Part shown: positions 5,828 through 12,396 of the stretch, piece after piece
Layout of the letters: every line of letters starts with the position of its first letter
Position numbering within the stretch: the stretch's first letter is position 1
Assembly (NCBI GenBank): GCA_017547265.1
Contig: JAFYQC010000192.1
Span: forward strand, 1 to 12,585
Source of the DNA: Kiritimatiellia bacterium
Lineage (GTDB): Bacteria; Verrucomicrobiota; Kiritimatiellia; RFP12; UBA1067
Direction: 5' to 3'
DNA: 12,585 nt
Notes under the pieces: model-generated
What the model was told of the DNA's origin: nothing
The model's input: only the letters and a program-made list of their open reading frames with translations
Database searches by the model: none
Program-made: the position numbers and the translations under genes

Positions 5828-7114
5828 CTACATTTCAGCCAGGATTCGCGCTCTGTGCGTGGCGTACTCCCCCTCCGTGACGAGATTCTTGGCGAAGAGG
5901 CGGTCAAGCCGCCGCAGCCGCGCAGGAACGCCCTCTGTACGCGAGGCGCGGGCGGGCGGGTCAATGGCCGCCCCAGCCGCAGAACGCGCCACAGCGGGCT
6001 TCCAGCCCCCTTCTGTGCCGAACGAGGGGATTGCCGAGACCGCCTGCCGCAGAACATCCTCGTTCTCATGGTAGTAATGGCGGGTCATCGCGGTCGAGGT
6101 ATGTCCGACGATGCTTTGCACAACCGGCAACGGCACACCGGCATTGGCCGAGAGCGAGACGAATGTGTGCCTGAGCGAATGGAAGGACGCCACCACCGAC
6201 TTCCGGCTCCGCCCTTCCATCTTCACGGACATCGTTATGTTCGCGCCCTTGAATATCTTTCTGAGCCCCTCGTCCACATGCCATCTATTGTCGAGGTACA
6301 TCTTACCTATCGTCGGGTTAACAAAACCCCCAGACGTTACATTCCTTTCTTGCTTTGCCGTTATGAATGCATCCAGCAATGACGGATGAATAGGGATGGT
6401 TATCGGTCGACCATGCATGTGCCGTTTTGTCTTTTCGGGAATCACCTGAATAACCCGATGCTCAAGATTGACATTCTCCCATTTGAGTCGGCAGCAATCC
6501 CCAAGGCGAAGCCCTGTGTAGATGCCGGTCATCAATAGGAGCTTCCACGCCCACCCTTCCTTCACGGCGGCAACGTAGAGACGCTCCACTTCATCTATGG
6601 ATAGCTCCCGACGGCTTATGCTGTCGTCCGACCGAAGACTCACCTTCTCCCACGGATCATGCGTGACCCCGGCTTTGTCTGCCAGAACACGAAATATCTC
6701 ACGCAGCACACACACATGGTTGTTGTATGTTGTCGCCGAATGATGGCAGCGGAATTCAGCGAGGTATTCGGCCACGGCCTCCTCGGTCACCTCGGCGAGA
6801 TGGCCGATCTCGATGTGGTAATGTTCCATCCAGCGGGCAAACGCCATCCACACCATGCGCTTCGAGACAAGCGTCGTCTGCGCAATGTCGCGGCGATTGG
6901 GCGACATCTCGTAATGCCGCCAAGCTTCCGCGAGCGGGAGCCTTGTCGCCCCCAGCCCAAGCGGAGCGAGAAAGCGGTTCAAGAATGCCTCCGCCTTGTC
7001 TCTGTCCTTTGTGCCTGTTGAGCGGCTCAACCGCCGCCCGTTTATGCCTATGCGGAGCGTCCACCGCCCCGACTTCTCCTGCTGGAGATTTCCAGTTCCC
7101 TTTTCCCTTGCCAT
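5828..7114 (-). CDS. Tyrosine recombinase / integrase with SHOCT-like tail
   Basis: A 428-residue site-specific recombinase that cuts and rejoins DNA through a tyrosine intermediate. Residues 1-50 form a short N-terminal arm-binding-like segment (KSGRWTLRI, RSTGTKDRDKAEAF); about 60-150 is the SAM-like core-binding domain; 165-350 is the catalytic domain with Arg203 (TGLRLGD), Lys228 (PEKTK), His312 and Arg315 (HSLRH), His338 (VGHTS) and nucleophile Tyr347, all present, so it is probably active. After a basic/Ala/Pro linker, residues 398-428 (LDRLFAKNLVTEGEYATHR) resemble a SHOCT oligomerisation domain, unusual for this family. The start at 7114 has GGAAAGGAA upstream. It is downstream of the seven-gene operon (92-bp gap, no convincing terminator), and its 3' side abuts a truncated surface-protein gene. 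Confidence 0.95.
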   Translation of the reverse strand: MAREKGTGNLQQEKSGRWTLRIGINGRRLSRSTGTKDRDKAEAFLNRFLAPLGLGATRLPLAEAWRHYEMSPNRRDIAQTTLVSKRMVWMAFARWMEHYHIEIGHLAEVTEEAVAEYLAEFRCHHSATTYNNHVCVLREIFRVLADKAGVTHDPWEKVSLRSDDSISRRELSIDEVERLYVAAVKEGWAWKLLLMTGIYTGLRLGDCCRLKWENVNLEHRVIQVIPEKTKRHMHGRPITIPIHPSLLDAFITAKQERNVTSGGFVNPTIGKMYLDNRWHVDEGLRKIFKGANITMSVKMEGRSRKSVVASFHSLRHTFVSLSANAGVPLPVVQSIVGHTSTAMTRHYYHENEDVLRQAVSAIPSFGTEGGWKPAVARSAAGAAIDPPARASRTEGVPARLRRLDRLFAKNLVTEGEYATHRARILAEM

Positions 7115-7121
7115 TTTCGGT

Positions 7122-7151
7122 TCCTTTCCTTTTGTTGGTTTGAGGAAAGGA
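7122..7151 (-). promoter_or_regulatory. Hairpin sequestering the recombinase ribosome binding site
   Basis: TCCTTTCC (7151-7144 on the minus strand) pairs perfectly with GGAAAGGA (7129-7122) across a 14-nt loop. The second arm contains the AGGA ribosome binding site 7 nt before the ATG at 7114. In RNA this 8-bp stem would hide the site and could limit recombinase translation. Purine-rich sites pair easily by chance with pyrimidine runs, so regulation is only a hypothesis. Confidence 0.45.
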
Positions 7152-7206
7152 GAACTGTGCGAAACCCAATGTTGAGCTTCGCGTGGCGGACTCCACTCTT
7201 GGCCAC

Positions 7207-8259
7207 CTACTTCGCTGCTTTGTACATGAACATCTTGTCGAGCGGGGTTACGATTCCGTAGGCGCTCTGAACCGACTCGGTGACAGTCCTGGCCTTTTCG
7301 GCATCATCGAAGTCCAGTCCTTTAACTACGCCAAGGCAGACTCCGGCAAGCGCCGGATACTCTAAATAGCCGTTCCTTACCATTGCGAAGACTGGTCCGC
7401 CGCTGAAACCGGGGGCAAGACGAGCATCGACAATGAACGAGCCTTCGCTTGTGCCCGGAAGCATCGGCGTGTCGTGCCGCGTGGCGATCACTCCGGCGCG
7501 GAGCGCAAGCGGCTGGCGGACACGCTCCTTCGGAACATTGCTGCGCCACAGTTCCGTAGCCATGCCAAGCGCACGTATCTCGGTGCCGAGACCGATGTTG
7601 TATTGGCCGAACAACTCGCGGCGAACCGCAAGCGCCCCTTTCACGGCATTGGGAGGGACGTCCTCGACCGGCAAAATGGTGGCGTAGATGTACTTCACGT
7701 CGAGTCCCTCGTCAACCATTCGGTCGAACGCACTCGTCACGTCCACCATCGCAATGTCTTCCACGCCTCCGGGGGTAAGCCACCCCTTGCCATCAATATA
7801 GACAACCTTGCGAAGATCCGTATCCTTGTTCGGGCGGTGGACAATGAATGCGACTACATTTGTCGTTATTCCTGGGGCGACAAGTTCGGCAACATGAGCC
7901 GCTGTCAGCAGGAATATGCGCGGCTTCTCTCCCTCTTGGCCGACACCGACAAACACACCCGACCCGCACGGCGACTTCTTATCCCTTACAGAGCAGACGA
8001 CGACACACGCCTTGGCGATTTCCTCAAAGGGTGCTGGTGGTGCGACCCTTCGCGGCGCAGGAGCGATCTCCTCGGGCTGAGCGGGCGACAGCGCGGGTTG
8101 AGCGGGCTCGCCCTTCCCCGTCAAGCTGTCAAGGAACCCGTTGAACGGAAACCATCCCTGCCACCATAAAAGAACAAGCAAACAAAGTGTTACCAGAATG
8201 GCGTCCAAATAGTCGCGCTTGTCGAGTCTGCGCTTTTCGCTCTGATGTGAATCATCCAT
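7207..8259 (-). CDS. Membrane-anchored trypsin-like serine protease
   Basis: A 350-residue protein with a charged cytoplasmic head (SEKRRLDKRD), one transmembrane helix (residues about 17-34), a Pro/Ala-rich linker (50-77) and a chymotrypsin-fold domain on the outer side. The catalytic triad is visible: His122 in LLTAAHV, Asp168 in VEDIAMVD, and Ser286 in GFSGGPVF. There is no PDZ domain, unlike DegP/HtrA family members, and it ends shortly after the protease domain. AGGA lies 8 nt before the ATG, and the gene begins 10 bp after the stop of the 604-aa exported protein, so it is the last gene of the operon before the recombinase. It may process exported products of the operon; that is inference, as substrates are unknown. 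Confidence 0.88.
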   Translation of the reverse strand: MDDSHQSEKRRLDKRDYLDAILVTLCLLVLLWWQGWFPFNGFLDSLTGKGEPAQPALSPAQPEEIAPAPRRVAPPAPFEEIAKACVVVCSVRDKKSPCGSGVFVGVGQEGEKPRIFLLTAAHVAELVAPGITTNVVAFIVHRPNKDTDLRKVVYIDGKGWLTPGGVEDIAMVDVTSAFDRMVDEGLDVKYIYATILPVEDVPPNAVKGALAVRRELFGQYNIGLGTEIRALGMATELWRSNVPKERVRQPLALRAGVIATRHDTPMLPGTSEGSFIVDARLAPGFSGGPVFAMVRNGYLEYPALAGVCLGVVKGLDFDDAEKARTVTESVQSAYGIVTPLDKMFMYKAAK

Positions 8260-8269
8260 CGTTTATTTC

Positions 8270-10084
8270 CTATCTGGAATAGTCCTTGACTGACAGCGAG
8301 AAGAACGTGGAGCCCGGATAACAGATGTCTGCTGGGAAGGAGAGCGCAAAGACCCCGTTGGACACCGCGTAACTCGATGTCTCGACCGTGAATCCCTCGA
8401 CCCCCAGCGCCGCCTTAAGGCCATACTCCTCGATGTGTTCGTATGGTGTCCCGAAGTCGATGTGCTGATTTATGCCAAACATGTACGGCATGGGCGACTG
8501 GACGATCCGCGTCCCCATTGCAGGAATGACGCGTCCAGCCACTGTGTGAGCGACAGGATCGATGGCTATTGCCATGACAGTTGGATTCTTGAAGCCCAGC
8601 ATGAGTTTCGTCCCTCCGTCGGTCTTGACGTCGAACGGCGAAAGCCCAAGCTGCACGCATAGCTTCGGCGCACCGACGGAGAGAGCGTCCCATTCGTAGA
8701 GCGCAATGCTGTCCACACCACGCAGGCGGTCGAGCCCGATTATCCCGGCGAGGTTTGAAAGCTCGTCGGCCGTAAACTGGCCAGCGGGCTCAACGTTGAC
8801 GCCCGCCAGAGGTTCAATCGTCCGACGCCGAAACACTATGTCATCTACGCCCAGGCATCCGCCAAAGCACAGGGCGGCGACGCCATTCCTGTCAGAAGCA
8901 GCCTCCGGCCGCGCCCTAAACACGGTCGCCCCATCGTCACTGGAGCATGCAAGAATGCCGTCGATGTATATTCTGTACGCCAGCCCCAGAGGAGAGCCAT
9001 CGTTTATGGCCTCGATTTCGACCACAGTCCAGCGGTTTGTGGCATCTGGAAGCGGCGTCAGCGCATCAGACGATGCAAGTTCGACGGTCTGCGCTACCAG
9101 CTCTCCGCTGACAGGATCGGGAAAACCAGCGTTAAGCTCCCAGCGGCTGCCTACAACGTCTTCATACCAGTCGTCGTACACGCTGCAGAACCGTAGCGCA
9201 ATCTTGTCGTCGATGTTCGCCATGCCCCCCATTACGTAGAACAATCTAAGCGACGGAAGGTTGCCCCCTTCGGCGTACAGCGGCTCGTCGGGCTCGCAAG
9301 GGCTGAACTGGTTGAATGCAAATAACGAGGACAGCACCTCCCACTTCGCGGGCACGACTGGCACGCCTGGTTTTCCATCGGACATTTCGTTTACGAAGAA
9401 CGACAGGCGGTCGCCACGAGCCATGCCGACATCCGCGCACGCGCGGCCCCAGAACGGGTCGGAGCAGAACTCCGAGCACGAGCGGGAACTCGTCCATGCC
9501 ACATGACGACCGATATCCGCGTCGTTCGTGATTATGCCATACTCGGGGAATCCGTTGAAGTCGCATTTCCAGATCACTCCCTCGGTGGGAAGTTCGGGCA
9601 CGGTCGGATCGCCGCGCCCCACCAGGGACACGCCGGACTGGGTTGTGAACTCCCCCGCAAGGATGACCAGCATGTCATCAACAACGGCAAGGGTCATCCA
9701 GCCCATGCTCCTGACATAATGATCCTGGCAGTCATCCCAACCCCAGGACTTGAACATAAACCGAAAGACATCGCCCGACCCTGTGACCGTGCTCTTGTTC
9801 GTTGTGTACGCATAGCGGAGGAGAGCCCCTACCACGCCAATCTCGACATCGCACCATCCGCCAGACGATGCAGCCACTATGCGCCATCCATTGGTTCCGA
9901 AACTCTGGACGGCGAAGTCAAGCGCCGCATCCTCGGTGCAGCGGATGTGCAGAACCTCGCCCGACACAATATCGTAGCAGTTCGTCGTGTAACCCTGATC
10001 GTCCGCATGCAAACACATCCCCGCCGCCGCGACAATCGCGGCGAGAAGCACGGCCCCAAGCCGACTCTGGCGGTGACGTGTCAT
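8270..10084 (-). CDS. Large exported protein with LamG/ConA-like domain
   Basis: A 604-residue exported protein. The signal peptide (SRLGAVLLAAIVAAAGMCLHA) is followed by a Cys/Trp-containing beta-rich region (about 30-160), and a probable concanavalin/LamG-like sandwich (about 170-420) marked by WKCDFNGFPE at its start, NRWTVVEIEAI, YRIYIDGILA and GVDDIVFRRR at its end. The remaining 180 residues are beta-rich and unassigned (DAVAHTVAGRVIPAMGT-like and SVKDYSR end). About a dozen cysteines suggest disulfides outside the cytoplasm. The gene starts 2 nt after the stop of the upstream coiled-coil gene and has no strong ribosome binding site, implying coupled translation. Such folds often bind glycans or act as adhesins, but no ligand can be named. 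The signal-peptide DNA is strikingly like that of the gene at 11365-12060. Confidence 0.8.
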   Translation of the reverse strand: MTRHRQSRLGAVLLAAIVAAAGMCLHADDQGYTTNCYDIVSGEVLHIRCTEDAALDFAVQSFGTNGWRIVAASSGGWCDVEIGVVGALLRYAYTTNKSTVTGSGDVFRFMFKSWGWDDCQDHYVRSMGWMTLAVVDDMLVILAGEFTTQSGVSLVGRGDPTVPELPTEGVIWKCDFNGFPEYGIITNDADIGRHVAWTSSRSCSEFCSDPFWGRACADVGMARGDRLSFFVNEMSDGKPGVPVVPAKWEVLSSLFAFNQFSPCEPDEPLYAEGGNLPSLRLFYVMGGMANIDDKIALRFCSVYDDWYEDVVGSRWELNAGFPDPVSGELVAQTVELASSDALTPLPDATNRWTVVEIEAINDGSPLGLAYRIYIDGILACSSDDGATVFRARPEAASDRNGVAALCFGGCLGVDDIVFRRRTIEPLAGVNVEPAGQFTADELSNLAGIIGLDRLRGVDSIALYEWDALSVGAPKLCVQLGLSPFDVKTDGGTKLMLGFKNPTVMAIAIDPVAHTVAGRVIPAMGTRIVQSPMPYMFGINQHIDFGTPYEHIEEYGLKAALGVEGFTVETSSYAVSNGVFALSFPADICYPGSTFFSLSVKDYSR

Positions 10085-10085
10085 T

Positions 10086-10940
10086 TCAGAAACATCTGTT
10101 TGCTATGTCGGTCGCCGTGTTTAGAGCCGCACGGCGGTCGGACGGGGTTTTCGAGATCGGGATGCGAATGTCAGCGTAGTCAAGCTTCCAATGCTTGTTG
10201 CCGGAGACACACTTGAATCCGATCTTCTCCAGCGCGGCGATTGTGCGGGCATCGACGAACGACCCGGTGTCCTTGATTATCTGCTTCAGCTCCCTGCGCC
10301 GCCGTTCGAGTTCGGAACCTGGCTTGTTCGCCGCAAGCACATCTTCCAGCACAGCCGCCCTACGCTCGCGCTCGGAACTCTGCGCCGCCTCCAGCCCCTC
10401 CGACAGCACGGCAAGTATGTGTTCCTGAACCTCGCCGGGAAACACCTCAGTAGTCGCCGGTGGAACGAGCAACCCTTGCACACGAATCTCACGCACGGGT
10501 TCATCGTTCCCCGTTACCCGTTGCCCGTTGCCCGTCCTTGGCGCAGTGAGGGCGTCATCCAGCTCGTTCTTAAGCCGCAAAACCTCTCCGCGCAGCCGGT
10601 CGCGCTCGGCCTCCGCCTCAGCTCTCGCTTGTCGTTCAGCGGCCAACTGCTGCTCAAGATTGGCCGATTTACGTTCCGCTTCCGCCTTTGCCGCGCCCAA
10701 AGCCGCAGATTCGGCCCGCACAGCCTCCAGGTTCGCTTCGAGCGCCTGAATGCGACCGTTGTCCATCCCGCCGCCCGGAGCGCGTGTAGGGGCTTCTGGC
10801 GCGTTCAGCCCAAAAAACGACAACACCTCATCCCCGTCCACCGCCTTTGGCTTAGGTTGTGGCTTTACTTCCACCACGGGGTCACTCTTCCTGAACATCC
10901 CCCTGGACAGCTGCGAGAAATCTGTAAGAGTTCTGCCCAT
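10086..10940 (-). CDS. Coiled-coil protein with KTPSD C-terminal domain
   Basis: A 284-residue probably cytoplasmic protein with no signal or membrane helix. The N terminus is Pro/Lys-rich (VVEVKPQPKPKAVDGDE); residues 62-130 form a regular Ala/Glu/Arg coiled coil; 131-146 is a low-complexity bridge coded by a heptamer repeat (10509-10536); and 148-284 is a compact domain with VFPGEVQEHIL, RRAAVLEDVLAAN, GNKHWKL (247-253) and KTPSDRRAALNTATDI (264-279). The last part looks like a small HicA/dsRBD-like alpha-beta unit that pairs a KHW strand with a basic TPSDRR turn, suggesting nucleic-acid contact, but this is a resemblance from memory only. The ATG overlaps the previous stop (TAATG) with a strong GGGAGGT site, so it belongs to the operon. 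Confidence 0.75.
   Translation of the reverse strand: MGRTLTDFSQLSRGMFRKSDPVVEVKPQPKPKAVDGDEVLSFFGLNAPEAPTRAPGGGMDNGRIQALEANLEAVRAESAALGAAKAEAERKSANLEQQLAAERQARAEAEAERDRLRGEVLRLKNELDDALTAPRTGNGQRVTGNDEPVREIRVQGLLVPPATTEVFPGEVQEHILAVLSEGLEAAQSSERERRAAVLEDVLAANKPGSELERRRRELKQIIKDTGSFVDARTIAALEKIGFKCVSGNKHWKLDYADIRIPISKTPSDRRAALNTATDIANRCF
10509..10536. repeat. Imperfect 7-bp tandem repeat inside a gene (4 units)
   Basis: Four consecutive heptamers CCCCGTT, ACCCGTT, GCCCGTT, GCCCGTC. They code on the minus strand for the TGNGQRVTGN bridge between the coiled coil and the C-terminal domain of the 284-aa protein. Since 7 is not a multiple of 3, gain or loss of one unit would shift the frame. Confidence 0.85.
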
Positions 10941-11362
10941 TACGACCTCCCCTTTCTCATAAGCGCACCCTTCAGCGTCTCGTACCGCGCCTTCTTCTCC
11001 GCCTTGTCGAAATGCGTCTCGCGGCTCTGGGGGAAGTCCAGCTTGTATTCAAGGGGGCGGTCGAACTGCTCGCTTGTGAGATCGAACACGGCATCGCCCA
11101 CTTTGTTGAAGCAATGGAAGCTGCCGTCGCCGTTCGGAACGCCATACACCTCGCCGCCGAAGATGTCCTGCACGAGAAACGACGTAATGGAGCATTGCCC
11201 GCAGGTCGGATTGGACTCGCTCCATTTCTCCTGAAGCCGTGGTGCGCAGGTTTCCCGCCGCCAGCAGCCGAGCAGCAGCCGGTAGAGACCGCCGAGCGAT
11301 CCGACGAACGCAAACTCGCCGCTCGTCGGCTTCAAGTCCGAATGCTCACTTCCGTAGAACAT
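10940..11362 (-). CDS. YunG-like protein, cysteine-hydrolase-like fold
   Basis: A 140-residue soluble protein. ATG 11362 is chosen although the frame is open much further upstream: GGGGAG lies 8 nt before it, and earlier codons fall in the neighbour's gene with no protein-like character. Key features are WRRETCAPRLQEKW (34-47), NPTCGQCSIT with Cys57, FLVQDIFGGEVYG, SFHCFN with His83 and FDLTSEQFD with Asp94. This is the signature of the YunG-like family as I remember it (GQCAVTALVVQDYFGG, SHYWN, DLTxxQF), where Cys, His and Asp/Asn lie as in papain/transglutaminase-like enzymes; substrates are not established. The gene starts 2 nt after the previous stop and overlaps the next start by 1 bp, firmly inside the operon. 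Confidence 0.8.
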   Translation of the reverse strand: MFYGSEHSDLKPTSGEFAFVGSLGGLYRLLLGCWRRETCAPRLQEKWSESNPTCGQCSITSFLVQDIFGGEVYGVPNGDGSFHCFNKVGDAVFDLTSEQFDRPLEYKLDFPQSRETHFDKAEKKARYETLKGALMRKGRS

Positions 11363-11364
11363 CG

Positions 11365-12060
11365 TCACGTCTCCCCTTCCACCTTGCGCCATCTTATCTT
11401 GCCATCCCTCGTTTCGCTCTTCTCGATGCGGAGCGGAACCGTGGCTGTCTTGGAAATGATGTCGAGTAGCTGGAAGCCCACCGTCGGCGGCTCGCGCCCC
11501 TCGTCGCCAAGTTCGACATGGCAGCATCGGTTGTCGCGGCAGCTCCACCCTCTTACGACGAACGTGCCTATCGCTCCGGAGCTGGCGCTGCAGTGCGAAT
11601 ATGTCCAGATGACACGGGTGCATTCGTCTATGTGTTCGACGTGGATGCAGTCGAGGTGCCCTCCGATATCTCCGATGCACACATAGTTCCCGTTCGTCCA
11701 GAGGCATACGTTGTAGGAAAGGCCGCCCGACCCGCGCTGGCTGATCGGTGCTGACATGATGACATCCTCGTGTCCGTCTTGATTGAGGTCGACGAATATC
11801 CTGTACCTCTCTACGTATTTGTCTTTGGCCCAGTCGTTGCGGTTCGTCCCGGTGGCATCGTACATCCAGTTCGTGACAATCGTGTCAAAGAGGTATTCCG
11901 GCGTTGCAATGGAATCTCTTATGCCCAAGACGGACAGATCGTCGATAACCGCCGCCTTCGTCGTATCGTATTTTGGATAGTCCGCATACGCGACCGTGCC
12001 TGCCACGACAATCGCGGCAAGCGTCACGGCTCGAAGCCGACTCTGGCAGACACAGACCAT
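11365..12060 (-). CDS. Exported protein with a calcium-loop-like motif
   Basis: A 231-residue exported protein with signal peptide (SRLRAVTLAAIVVAGTVAYA, cleavage after residue 26). FVDLNQDGHEDVIMS (residues 89-103) has the D-x-N-x-D-G-x-x-D pattern of calcium loops in VCBS/FG-GAP and dockerin-type proteins, here a single copy. Downstream are WTNGNYVCIGDIGGH, VIWTYSHCSASSGAIGTF and a Cys-rich CRDNRCC segment, consistent with a small disulfide-bonded beta protein. It starts 3 nt after the stop of the 110-aa gene and is followed 2 nt later by the YunG-like gene. The function is unknown; surface exposure is inferred. The first 80 bp of the gene share long identical runs with the start of the 604-aa protein's gene. 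Confidence 0.8.
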   Translation of the reverse strand: MVCVCQSRLRAVTLAAIVVAGTVAYADYPKYDTTKAAVIDDLSVLGIRDSIATPEYLFDTIVTNWMYDATGTNRNDWAKDKYVERYRIFVDLNQDGHEDVIMSAPISQRGSGGLSYNVCLWTNGNYVCIGDIGGHLDCIHVEHIDECTRVIWTYSHCSASSGAIGTFVVRGWSCRDNRCCHVELGDEGREPPTVGFQLLDIISKTATVPLRIEKSETRDGKIRWRKVEGET

Positions 12061-12063
12061 TAG

Positions 12064-12396
12064 TTACGCCGCCAGCTCTTGAACGCGCTTCGAGGCATCG
12101 ACCCTGATAAGGAAAGTCACATGGTATGGTGCGCGAGTATTGGGAATCCTCTCGTCGATTCGCTCAACCGATGTCTCGGTTCCGAACTCGGACTTTGCGA
12201 ACGCAAGCGCGCTATTGAGTGCTTCGTTGGCATCAGATGTGATAATGCTCTTCTCGGCAAATTTCTCGATGTGCAGCGTAGTGCTTTCGGGCGGCATCAT
12301 CGCCACCGACACCACCCAGCCGTCCTTCTCGCAGGCCGCCTCCATTCGCTTCTCGATCTCGCGCTCAATCTGCGCCATCTTGTCTATGTCGTTCAT
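12064..12396 (-). CDS. Small soluble protein of unknown function
   Basis: A 110-residue protein with no signal peptide or membrane helix. A charged helix opens it (DKMAQIEREIEKRMEAACEK), followed by alternating beta strands (WVVSVAMMPPESTTLHIEKF, YHVTFLIRV) around a helix (SDANEALNSALAFAKSEFG). That is a plausible alpha-beta fold, but no family is recognised. AAAGGAA lies 6 nt before the ATG, and the start overlaps the upstream stop by 4 bp (ATGA), so it is coupled to the membrane protein before it. It could be a cytosolic partner of that protein. Confidence 0.7.
   Translation of the reverse strand: MNDIDKMAQIEREIEKRMEAACEKDGWVVSVAMMPPESTTLHIEKFAEKSIITSDANEALNSALAFAKSEFGTETSVERIDERIPNTRAPYHVTFLIRVDASKRVQELAA

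Noticed and set aside
5740..5835. tRNA gene as integration target at the recombinase junction
   Set aside because: No T-arm consensus or cloverleaf pairing could be found on either strand.
5257..5880. Plus-strand open frame opposite the repeat protein
   Set aside because: Its repeats simply mirror the coding repeats of the minus-strand gene, and it has no supporting start signal.
5749..6069. Upstream extension of the surface-protein frame to an ATG at 6069
   Set aside because: It overlaps the recombinase C-terminal region in another frame, is Arg/Pro-rich in the manner of a shadow frame, and has no export signal or similarity to the repeat protein.
5828..6069. Programmed +1 frameshift fusing the recombinase to the surface protein
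   Set aside because: The two frames overlap openly for 240 bp, but no slippery site with a downstream structure was recognised, and GC-rich DNA often leaves shadow frames open.
7183..7206. GTGGC/GCCAC hairpin after the protease gene as a terminator
   Set aside because: It has only a 5-bp stem with a 14-nt loop and no T tract on the minus strand; too weak to call.
11363..11707. N-terminal extension of the YunG-like gene to 11707
   Set aside because: This part is antisense-free but overlaps the exported-protein gene in another frame; Arg/His-rich composition and a good ribosome binding site before 11362 favour the short form.
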